Source of the DNA: Artocarpus heterophyllus
Taxonomy: Eukaryota > Streptophyta > Magnoliopsida > Rosales > Moraceae
DNA: 64,000 nt
Assembly: GCA_025403435.1 (NCBI GenBank)
Contig: CM046333.1
Span: 13,913,770 to 13,977,769 of the forward strand
Direction of reading: 5' to 3'
Shown: positions 47,901-58,067 of the stretch, piece after piece
How positions within the stretch are numbered: position 1 is the first letter of the stretch
How the letters are laid out: the number at the start of each line of letters is the position of its first letter
The notes under the pieces: generated by a model
Seen by the model: the letters and a program-made list of their open reading frames with translations, nothing else
What the model was told of the DNA's origin: nothing
Database searches by the model: none
Translations under genes and position numbers: made by a program

Positions 47901-50395
47901 ATTTTCCACTGGTAAGCACTGTGCTAAAGATTGGTTTCCTGTCTCTCTGTCTCTCTCTCTCTATGTGAGCATTGAAACATTTGGGTGTTGCTTGTAGGCA
48001 TTTGAGACAGCCTTGGAACAGTCATGGGCATCTCAATTCCCCAATGTTAAAAAACCCCAGGATAAAGCTATTCTCAAAGTCACGGAACTGAAGTTTGCTG
48101 ACCAGAATGGTTCCTGGGGTACTCCTCTTGTTCCTGTAGAGCGTCCACCTGGGCTTAATGATGTCGGTATGGTTGCCTGGTTTATGGAGATGTTAACTCC
48201 CGAGTTCCCTTCTGGAAGGACAATATTGATTGTCTCGAATGACGTGACCTATAAGGCGGGTTCTTTTGGCCCAAGAGAGGATGCTTTCTTCCTTGCTGTG
48301 ACCGAACTTGCTTGTGCTAAGAAACTGCCTTTGATATATTTGGCAGCAAACTCTGGTGCCCGTCTCGGCGTAGCTGAAGAAATCAAATCCTGCTTTAAAG
48401 TCGGCTGGTCTGATGAACTAAGCCCTGAGCGTGGTTTTCAGTATGTATATTTGACCCCTGAGGATTATGCTCGCATTGGATCATCTGTCATAGCACATGA
48501 GTTAAAGCTAGCAAGTGGAGAAACCAGATGGGTTATAGATACAATTGTTGGGAAAGAAGATGGTTTAGGGGTTGAGAACTTGTCAGGAAGTGGGGCCATT
48601 GCTGGTGCATATTCAAGGGCATATAGAGAAACCTTTACCTTGACTTATGTGACTGGTAGAACCGTTGGAATAGGTGCTTATCTTGCCCGGCTAGGGATGC
48701 GGTGCATCCAGAGGCTTGATCAGCCCATTATTCTAACTGGTTTCTCAGCATTGAACAAACTTCTTGGGCGGGAGGTGTACAGCTCCCACATGCAACTCGG
48801 TGGACCTAAAATTATGGCAACTAACGGGGTCGTTCATCTGACAGTTTCAGATGATCTTGAAGGTGTATCTTCTATTTTGAAATGGCTAAGCTATGTTCCT
48901 CCCTATGTAGGTGGTCCCCTTCCCATTTCTCATTCCTTGGATCTTCCAGAAAGGCTAGTTGAGTACTTCCCTGAAAATTCATGTGATCCCCGTGCTGCTA
49001 TTTCTGGTGCTTTGGATGGGAATGGCAAGTGGAGGGGCGGTATTTTTGACAAGGATAGCTTTGTGGAGACACTACAAGGCTGGGCAAGAACTGTTGTTAC
49101 AGGAAGAGCAAAACTCGGAGGAGTCCCTGTAGGAATAGTTGCCGTCGAGACGCAGACGGTTATGCAAGTTATACCTGCTGATCCAGGTCAGCTTGATTCC
49201 CATGAGAGGGTTGTTCCCCAGGCTGGACAAGTATGGTTCCCCGATTCTGCAACTAAGACGGCACAAGCACTGTTAGATTTCAACAGAGAGGAGCTTCCAC
49301 TTTTCATCCTTGCCAACTGGAGAGGTTTTTCAGGGGGGCAGAGGGACCTTTTTGAAGGGATCCTCCAAGCCGGTTCAACTATTGTTGAAAACCTTAGGAC
49401 ATACAAGCAGCCCGTGTTTGTATACATCCCCATGATGGGCGAGCTTCGTGGCGGGGCTTGGGTGGTCGTGGATAGTCGAATTAACTCGGACCATATTGAA
49501 ATGTACGCCGATCAAACAGCTAAAGGTAATGTCCTCGAGCCAGAAGGGATGATTGAGATCAAATTTAGGACGAGGGAGCTACTAGAGTGCATGGGCAGGC
49601 TTGACCAACAACTGATCAATCTGAAGGCAAGACTTCAGGAAGCCAAGAGCAGTGGGGCACACAGGCAGATTGAATCTCTACAACATCAAATAAAAACCCG
49701 TGAAAAGCAGCTTTTGCCCGTGTACATTCAGATCGCCACAAAATTTGCAGAACTTCATGACACCTCCCTGAGGATGGCCTCAAAAGGTGTAATCAGAGAA
49801 GTTCTGGAGTGGGGCAACTCTCGGTCTTTCTTCTATAAGAGACTGCGGCGGAGAATTGCAGAGGAGGAGTTGATCAAGACAGTAAGAGAGGCTGCTGGAG
49901 ACCAGCTGCCACATAAGGCCGCGAGGGACTTGATCATTAGTTGGTTTTCAGATTCTGATGTTTCGAGAAGCAGAGAAGATGCTTGGCTGGACGATGAGGC
50001 TTTCTTTAGATGGAAGGACGATCTGCAAAATTACGAGGATAAGCTAAAGGAACTGCGGGTCCAGAAGGTACTGCTGCAGTTATCAAACATTGGCACCTCA
50101 ACTTCGGATTTGCAAGTTCTACCTCAAGGTCTTGCTGCCCTTCTAAGCAAGGTAAGCCCATCCCTTGTTTTTCAAGCATGTTCTCTTAAAATAAAAAAAA
50201 AAAGGCTATGCATCACTAGTGACAGTTTCTTACCATTCAAAATAACTAACACTAAAAGTTTGGCATTTTCTGCTTTGATTATGGATTTAATTTATTATAT
50301 TTAATTATTTGTATATATTTTTTTTCAATCTGATACAGGTGGATGCGGACAGCCGTTCACAATTAGTTGAAGAACTACGGAAGGTGCTCAATTAG
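38936..50395 (+). CDS. ACC1: Homomeric (cytosolic) acetyl-CoA carboxylase
   Basis: 31 coding exons: 38936-39283, 39669-39875, 39962-40123, 40322-40414, 40517-40612, 40831-41004, 41143-41236, 41337-41524, 41637-41687, 41803-41842, 41966-42090, 42192-42308, 42393-42467, 42569-42625, 42746-42850, 43102-43188, 43295-43486, 43561-43749, 43968-44078, 44166-44252, 44377-44553, 44672-44749, 44865-44987, 45250-45519, 45621-45961, 46265-46502, 46589-46941, 47074-47287, 47735-47911, 47998-50151, 50339-50395. They join without a break to 2259 residues, the usual length (about 2250). The enzyme makes malonyl-CoA from acetyl-CoA for fatty-acid elongation and flavonoids. Biotin carboxylase comes first (ATP-grasp GGGGKGIRK ending at 239). 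The biotin site is [11 protein letters not shown] with Lys713 (codon 43412-43414). A central domain follows, then carboxyltransferase, mostly in exon 30 ([26 protein letters not shown]). There is no plastid transit extension, so cytosolic. Intron 15 has a GC donor. Confidence 0.97.
42488..42593 (+). repeat. 26-bp duplication of the exon 14 start inside ACCase intron 13
   Basis: 42488-42513 is an exact copy of 42568-42593, which spans the last intron base and first 25 bases of exon 14 (residues HISLIHSQ). The upstream copy is preceded by 'actgca' rather than 'ttgcag', so it lacks a proper acceptor and should not be spliced in. Confidence 0.85.
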
Positions 50396-50850
50396 TTTGG
50401 TGACACTTGCTAAACTGGTGTTTGACGGGCCTCGGTAACTGCAGTGTTTGTTCTTCATCTCCCTCTCACTATATTTTACAAGGCAACGGCTTCTTGCCTT
50501 CCCGATCGATTATTTATTGATAAGAGAACGCTTCGAGTCTCGGAGGCTGAGGATCCTATATGGACCGGTTTCCTCTCTCGGCGAAGTGTAAATTTTTATT
50601 TTTTGGAGAGTAAAAATAAAGAAATATAATTGAAATGTAAGAGCAATTCAGATATAAGTTAGAACCATGATTATGGTTGATCACCCAAATTTCCCGTTGG
50701 TCATCAATGAAGTTGTGTCTGTGTCACCTTCAAGTGTGCTGGTTGGTGCAGAATATGAATCATACTAGTACAAGGGAAAAAACAAAGATACGAGGAAGGA
50801 GTGTCTAACGTTGTGAATGAATTCAATAAAGACTAGAAGGGAATAAAGGG
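50396..50850 (+). other. ACCase 3'UTR with poly(A) signals
   Basis: After the TAG at 50393-50395 the sequence stays of mixed composition for about 450 bases. AATAAA occurs at 50825-50830 and 50842-50847. The open frame at 50444-50629 lies in this UTR and is not a gene. Confidence 0.5.
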
Positions 50851-52271
50851 CTTGTCTTTATATATTGTTCTATGAAAATATACATGCATTCATGTTAACA
50901 AGAACTTGTTTACATGGCTGATTCTAAACCATCTTCACGGGTGGCTGGACCTACGGCCGGCGGCCGGCAGCTGCAGACGTGACGACAACCACATTAGCAA
51001 ACATGAAAAACTAGGCAACAATGTCAGTGGGTCAAAAATAAAAATGAAATAAAATAAACGACAGGGAACATTTTAGAACCTCCCACTCTATACCATGATA
51101 GAAATTAGACTTATTAAAGGATAAAAATTAGATTTGTAATGGGTTGAAGATCCAAAGTTAAATAAACATAAATAATGCGAGATTTGGGTCTAATAATATT
51201 TATGTTTTCCGCTAAGAAAATTTGTTAAAAAATCGACTATTTTCTTTCCTGAAAATCAAAGAGCTACATGTAAATTTAAGGGAAAAAAAAAATCTACGAT
51301 GGAATTATAGAAAACGACAACGTACAATCTAATGAAAATGAATGAGGCATTTAGAAAATGGGACAACATGAAAACGACCCTATAAGACAAGAACGACAGC
51401 AGATAGACAAACGATTATTGGAAGCGACATAAAATTGGAACCGATAATATGTTTGCATAACGACATAGTCTTGAAAATAAACCTCATCCAACAATAAAAC
51501 GACATGAACAATTCGATCACGACACAGAAAATATCGAGCAACATATTCACAAATTTGAGAGCCTGACAAATCGCTTACCACAATCTTTGCAAAACAATAT
51601 CCCTTTAAGAGCAACATAAATAATCAAAATCAACATCCCAAGAAAGTGCCTTGTACAAAAGCCGGGAGGCACGTCAAGAGAAACAATATGTCAGTAAAAC
51701 GACAAAAAATGAGGGAAAAAAAAGAGTAAACAATTTTGAAACATCTGGAAAACGACATCAAATTTAAGAGAATATTCTTTTTAGTTTTTCATTCTAACTT
51801 GATTATCCAAAGAATGGACGATTTGAATCACGATCCATCAATAAATCAGGTTTGATGTGTACCTCAAATAGGCCGGGATTTTGTCCCCGAAATATAAAGT
51901 AAATAATGTAGCTATTGATTATATATATGGGCTGTATTTATTAAAAAAGAAAAGAAAAGAGAAGAAGCAGCTATACATCAGAATACAAAAATTCAAGAAG
52001 TAAACAACACTACTACATTTAGGATCAGTGATTCTAGTTGAAGCTTCACAGTTCACAGGCTTCATTCTGCTTAATCTTTTTCAAGTCTAAAAGATAAACT
52101 TCACGCTAGGGATGCCAGTGTGTCCCATGATCCCTAAACTTCAAAATAGCCATCTTGGGACTAAGCAACTATAACCAATGACTGACTTAGTTCATGCATA
52201 ACTATCCCGATCTTGGGTCTAAAACCATCTACTCAGAAATGAGAAATTATCTGGGAGATGCATGATATTTC
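50851..52271. repeat. Intergenic with TGTCGTTT/AAACGACA cluster C
   Basis: 51300-51760 carries repeated AACGACA-type motifs on the plus strand (aaacgacaac, aaaacgaccc, gaacgacagc, aacgacatag, aaacgacatg, aaacgacaaa, aaacgacatc), mostly in one direction. This is the reverse orientation to cluster A. The remainder is AT-rich. No gene seen. Confidence 0.55.
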
Positions 52272-54531
52272 TCACATGAACTTGTTCTCGACCAGCTTCT
52301 TCAATTCCTCCAGTTTCTGAATGATCTTTGGATTCATCAGGTCTTTAGATTCTCTAATGAGAGTGCCTTCAACGCTGGAATGGTATGCATCCACGATAAT
52401 CTTAATCCAGGTGTGAAGCTTCCCTGGTGTCCCATTGGAACATCAAAAGTAAAGATTTTTACGTATAAAAGTAGAATAAAATGAGTGAATTGCGAAATTG
52501 GGCTTAGAAAAGAAAGATGTTCGTCTTTTTAACTTTGAGATATTATCAACATATCAAATTTGAACCGTCACTTAATTCCTCAGGGCACTGGGATTAAAAT
52601 ACTTACGAGTAGAGACAATCAACATCTTCCCCTTCAAGTTCTTCTCCCGGAGTAAAAGTGTCATTTCGCATGCTCAGTCTCTCGTTAGGGTCCTCAATTG
52701 TGAGAATATATTTCAATATTCAAATCTCTTTTGGTATAAGCCTTTGGAGATTGCCTCTTGCAGTCGTGTATAAGTGATATAACACGTCTTTAACCTTCCA
52801 AAAGGAGAAAAAAAAAAGAATTGTTAGAAGTAGTTCAACATCAAGTAAATGAAATGTCTTTTATGAAATTCCATGACTTCCGTGATCATAAAAAGCTGAG
52901 TTACGCTATTGTTTATCAAAATGCCACAGATGTGTTAGGAAAACATTTTGAGTGTCAGATGGAGATGGGCTTCTCGAGCAAAGCTATTGAATACCTCGCT
53001 TTTAACCATGCTCGACTCCTTGGCAGCTGACCAAGCTTTCGTGTGCATCAACACCAATGCTGAGTCTAGTTGGTTTTTCTACGCTAAATTGTCTATCTTT
53101 CTACAAGCAGCATCTAAAGTAGGAGAGCTGTTGATATCTTGTAATTTCAACTCTGCGGCATTAAGCACTTCAGCCTTTTCATTTGCAGCATCGTAAGCTT
53201 GCACGGCAGCCAAGCATGCATTCCCAAGCTTAGCCAAAGCTAGTTGTACAGAAACAAAGAAATTTTATCACTTCTATAATGTAATAATTCAAAAGAATCG
53301 CTGCATTTTTAGAAGTCATCATTAAATTAGATCTATATAACCCCAATTGCATGGGACATAAAACAAGTTGTGACACCTGGCAACAATTTCACTTATTTCT
53401 GAAGGTGCCCCTTTCATTACTTCAAGAAGTTCATTATGTCTTTGCACATCCTCCTCAACCTGCAGAAGAAAAGTTAAATTCCCACAAATACCATCACAAC
53501 AAACTCAAATGACCGAGGAAGCAAACACAATCGCAAGCTCCACCGCTTTTAGTTTCCGTCCAAGCTTTAGTAGTTTATGCTTCATCCCTGGATCATCCTC
53601 ACTATCCGCTCGCTCCTGACACCTTTAGTAGAAATGGGGCCGGATATTATCCCATTCCTTGCTGAAAGCTAACAATCTTCGCCAATCAGCTGGAGTGGGC
53701 TTGTCAACCAAGAAAACCCCAATCAGCTTGTCACATACTCTGATCATTTTTTTGGTAATCCAAGCTCCCAACATTATCTTTTTCATTTCTATTTTCACCA
53801 TTCGTTCCGGATTTTTTTTTCGAAGAGTAATCATCAGAATCCGACGACCTTTCTTCACTATAATTACTTGGAGCTGCAACTGTATCACCAACAACAGCAG
53901 AAGCAGCAAGAAAAGGCCGCGACTTCAGCAGCATAACAGGATTCACCGGAAACTGACAACCTAGTATTACACAACAGTTATCAGTAAGGTGGAAAACACA
54001 TTCAACAAACTTCATCAAATCAATAAAAAGGACACGATTAACAGAGTGTGAAAAAAGAAAAAATCATTAACTTCTTTGAGATATTTCAATTAAAATAAAT
54101 AATCACGTTCGTCAGCATATCTCCCAAGGAATCTTTATTATTATTATTTTTTTTCAATAAGAAGCAAAAATATTTCATATCATTCGATTCACACCTTCAC
54201 AGGCGTACGTATGCTTTTTCCCAGTTAGAAATAAGTAAATAAATAAAGCCCTCAACAAACTATAAAAATTTTTGCTTTACCAAAAGCAAGTGATAAAAAT
54301 TCTGTTTTGAACCAATACTTGAACCGAAAACAAGCACGAAAAACAGAAACGAAGTTCAAATTCTTTAACTCTGAAGGTTATAGAGGAGAAAGAGCCATTT
54401 GGAGCCGAATTCGAATTTGCAAAAGGAGAAAAACAAACTGTAGAAACGCGGTTTCTGAAAGCGGATTTTGGGGCTCCTAATACGAAGGAACGCCGCGACG
54501 GCGGCCGGAGAGTGGCGGAACAAACCTCCAT
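52272..54531 (-). pseudogene. Pseudogene of a plastid protein of unknown function (At4g37920/At1g36320-like)
   Basis: The minus strand keeps clear exon remnants in order. A transit-peptide-like start (MEVCSATLRPPSRRSFVLG, ATG at 54531) is followed by an acidic segment, PTPADWRRLLAFSKEWDNIRPHFY, ADSEDDPGMKHKLLKLGRKLK, EEDVQRHNELLEVMKGAPSE, KIDNLA...NQLDSALVLM, DVLYHLYTTARGNLQRL, GEELEGEDVDCLY and LHTWIKIIVDAYHSSVEG, with the natural TGA at 52272-52274. These match a plant chloroplast protein family I recall as related to At4g37920; its role is unknown to me. Lesions: TAA at 53625-53627, TAG at 53079-53081, TGA at 52720-52722, a frame change before KMIRVCDKLIG (about 53750-53830), an exon largely lost near 53245-53300, and a final acceptor changed to GG. 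With this many breaks it cannot make the protein. Confidence 0.82.
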
Positions 54532-54833
54532 CTCGCTCCACAGTCTCTTCGGTCTCTTCTACACAATTCTCTCTCCCTCTCTCTCGAGGTTTCAGTATCA
54601 ACATCTCTTCGAACGACGTCGTTTCGAGTGTCAGATTCTTCTAAATTGCCTCAGCGAAGGAAATCGCGCCACTTAATACTTGCAAGAGCAAGACGGTCTT
54701 TTCGTAATAGCGAAAGATTTGCTTTGTTTGCAGTTGGTTCAATATTCAATGTCCGTTGGAGCTTCTGAAGTGGCAAAGTGAGGTAGTTTATTTTATTTTT
54801 TTTGGTCGTATAAATTTTGCTCTGAAGCGGGCA
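54532..54833. promoter_or_regulatory. Shared region between two head-to-head pseudogenes
   Basis: Only 302 bases separate the two start codons, which points to a former bidirectional promoter. It contains CT repeats (54568-54590) and the perfect palindrome aacgacgtcgtt at 54612-54623, an ACGT-core motif that is frequent near plant transcription starts. Confidence 0.45.
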
Positions 54834-56683
54834 ATGCTTTCTTCGACTTTCTCGTCACCGCGTATCAATTTCAATCTCTCTCTTTTCCAATTCAAATCCA
54901 ACCAACCAAATTACCGACAACATCAAAGAGTTCGAATTCGACGAACCATAATCATAAACATCGGAACATTCAAAATTCTCCTCGTTGCTTTTCTTGTGTA
55001 AATAATTCATCTTTTTCATACAATTCTCCGAGTTTCGACGATTTTTGGAGCTTCCTAAAAAACCCAGATTCTAAATCCTCAGATAATCAGTCATTTAGCC
55101 AAAGCCTGTCCTTTTCTGCTTGTGGTTTGGCTCCCGTCGAGCCGTACTCTTAATGGTGTCAAAAGGGTCCATGCGGTTTTTCTGAAGTGTTTGAGAAACT
55201 CGGTTGCTTATGTATATAACAACCTGATTTGCGTTTATTTTAAATTCGGGAAGTTTAATGAGGCTCGCAATGTGTTCGACAGAACGCCTGTTAGAAATGT
55301 TGTTACTTGGACTGCGGTAATTAATGGGTACCTCAGCTTTGGTTTTGACGATGAAGCGTTGAGGTTGTTCAGTGATTACGTCGAGAGCGTGGTTTGGCCA
55401 AACGAGAAGTTGTTTGTGTGTATCTTGAATCTTTTAGTAAGAGGAAAAATTATGAGCTTGGGAGACAAATTCATGGATGGGTTGTGAAAGGCAGATGGAG
55501 TAACATGATTGTGGAAAGTTCCATTGTGAAATACTATGCACAGGGAGGGGATTTGACGTGCGCTTTCTGCAAATTTGATCAGATGGCAGAAACGGGACCG
55601 GGATGTGGTTTGTTAGACAACTATGATCACTGCGTGTTCCCAACAAGGGAAGGGTAAGCAGGCTTTTTCTCTCTTTTCTCCAATGTTAACTGAAGGATTC
55701 TCTCCGAATGAGTTTACGGTTTGCGGTGTTTTAAAGGCTTGTGGTGAAGAGAAGGAGCTAAACTTTGGGAGACAACTACATTGTGCCATGGTTGTCATAG
55801 GAACTTCCCTAGTGGATATGTGTGCAAAATGCGGGGAGATTGTGGACTCTAGAAATGTGTTCAACAAAATGAGACGCAGAAATATGGTCACATGGACATC
55901 TATTATAGCAGGATATGCCTGGACGGGGCTTGGTCACGAGGCCTTGAAGCTCTTCCGAGTGATGAAGAAGCAGAATATTTTTGCCAACAACTTGACCATT
56001 GTAAGCATCCTCAGTGCCTGCGGTTCAATCAGAGAGTCGCTTCTGGCGAGGGAATTGCACGCGCAGATAGTCAAGAATTCTGTAGAAACGAACCTATGCT
56101 TGTGAAGTACACTAGTGTGGTACTACTGCAGATGCGGCGAGTACTGGAATGCCACAAAGGTCCTCCAGGAAATGCCTCTCAGAGATGTTTTCTCATGGAC
56201 GGCTCTAATTTCTGGTTGTGCACATCTTGGGCATGAATCCGAAGCTCTTGATTCTTAAGAGACATGACGGAGGAGGTAGTAGAGCCCCACTCTTTTGCAT
56301 ACTCATCAGCCTTAAAGGCCTGCGCTAAGCTGGAAGCTGTGCTTCATGGGAGACTGATTCATTCCTCTGTGAACAAAACTCCTTCCATGTCCAATGTGTT
56401 TGTTGGCAGTGCTTTGATTTACATGTACGCTAAATGCGGATACATGGCTGAGACATTTCAGGTCTTTGACTGCATGCCAGAGAGGAATTTGGTCGCTTGG
56501 AAGTCTATGATTGTGGGGTATGCGAGGAACAGACTATGCCGAGAGGCTTTGAGGCTCATGTATCGAATACAACTCGAAGGTTTTGAGGTGGATGATTACA
56601 TCGTTACGACGGTTCTCACATCGTGCGGCGATGTTGAGTTGGATATGGATCACTTAGTTACGTCTAGGTTGCAGTCCGGTTGA
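54834..56683 (+). pseudogene. Pseudogene of a PLS-class PPR protein (At4g18520-like)
   Basis: A single-exon pentatricopeptide gene can be followed across frames from ATG 54834 to TGA 56681-56683. The repeats are clear: NVVTWTAVINGYLSFGFDDE, NMVTWTSIIAGYAWTGLGHE and NLVAWKSMIVGYARNRLCRE, separated by the usual 30-36 residues. The order and C-terminus resemble Arabidopsis At4g18520 (PDM1/SEL1), a plastid protein acting on chloroplast transcripts; the match is from memory. Lesions seen: a frame change in the transit region (about 54915-54960), another at about 55120-55150, loss of one base near 55433 before SKRKNYELG, small indels at 55586-55615, an in-frame loss of about 27 bases near 55795, TGA at 56103-56105, and loss of one base near 56252. 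The last 140 codons are undamaged. An essential role in Arabidopsis would imply an intact copy elsewhere. Confidence 0.85.
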
Positions 56684-58067
56684 TCAATGATCAGCTTTGT
56701 AATAAAAGCGTAGAACTGTTTGTTGTAGCAGTGAATGGAAATTCATGATGGTTCTTGTTTAAAAAAAAAAATTCTAATTGCTAATCAATAGAGAAATTAA
56801 CTCAATTTTTTAGCTTCCAAAAAGACCAATCAATATTACATTACAATTATTACAGGAACGTGATAAATTGATGCTTCATTTTATTTAGATGGAAAGGGAC
56901 GACATCTCAGCCCAAAAGAAATGCAAAAAATTAGCCAAACGTCAGAAAAATAGTTGCAAAAACAACATAGTAACATAGAAAAAACTTGAAATGAGCATTA
57001 AAGTTTTCCATTTTGTTAGGCCATTTCTTCATCTCGCGCTTGAGCTTTTTTTCCTTCTCTCTTCTCTTGAGTTCTTCGTGTTTCTTCTTCTCCTTCTCTT
57101 TTTTCCTCCTCATCTCTTCTTCTGCCTGCCTTTTCTTCTCCTTCTCCTTGTCCTTCCTCTCTCTCCTTTTTCTTTGCTTTCTCTCTCTTCTCTTTCTCCG
57201 TCAGTGTCAATTCTCTTCCAATCGTCAAACACATTTTCGAAGTTTCTTTTTCTCATTATGGAAAAGAAAAAACGAATATATACACACCTATATATATATA
57301 TATATATAATTTGGTTTCTGCACTCTTCATGTTGGATTTGAGTGATCAAGGATTCCAAGCCGTCTTCGTTTGTTGATTGCCGTCCCTTTTTTGTTTGAGT
57401 CGTTTGCTTTACACGTTGGCGTTTCCTTTGTTCTGTTTGCAGCATCCCTTTAACGGCCATTCATGCTTTGATTATGTCTCTTTCGGTTTTGTGTTCCTTT
57501 AATCAATTAGAATTATCCGACAATTAATTACCGAAGGGACAAGATTCAAAGAGCAAGCTCTTGCATCCATTAGAAGCTAATCTTACATCTTAGTTCGCAT
57601 TTGCACCATATAAGGTTATTTTTTTCATTTTTTTTACACTAAAAAAAGTTTCATGAATAACACTGCTTTTGATTATTTTACTTTTCCATGTCAGTAATTA
57701 CAACAAGTAATTATAGAATACACTATCGTAAGTTCTGTAATTAGTAAGATAATGACAAGACAACAACGCAAAATAAAAAAAAAAAAAAAAAAAAGTAGTA
57801 ACTGAAAAATTATCCCTTACTTTCAGGAACCATATTTCAAGTAAACAAGTACAATAACCGAAGAAATCTCATCAGGAAATTCTATCAGTCTCAGAGGAAA
57901 GTGTTACATACAAAAAAAACTGGACAAAGAAGTAGAAAAAGAAAAAAAAATAATTATAATATTAGCCCACGGGCTTTCAATATGAACCAAAAGGAAAACT
58001 AGAGTCTAAAAAGAAACAAAATTGTGGTTATGTATCTATTATTGGATTTGCACGCTATCAAAGGTGT
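56684..58067. other. Intergenic with a charged open stretch on the minus strand
   Basis: On the minus strand 57460-56940 reads as Lys/Glu/Arg-rich sequence (MAVKGMLQTEQRKRQR, DGLESLITQIQHEE, NFENVFDDWKRIDTDGERE, then long EEK/RRK runs) in changing frames. It is interrupted by a TA microsatellite at 57290-57308. This could be a broken gene for a charged protein, or simply a GA-rich repeat read as codons. The family is not recognised. Confidence 0.35.

Noticed and set aside
47687..47968. Separate small gene inside the ACCase region
   Set aside because: It contains ACCase exon 29 (47735-47911) extended into flanking introns. The same holds for the other short plus-strand frames between 39 and 48 kb.
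57013..57341. Phe/Ser/Leu-rich frames on the plus strand
   Set aside because: They come from a CT-rich tract. The composition is low-complexity and the frames overlap each other.
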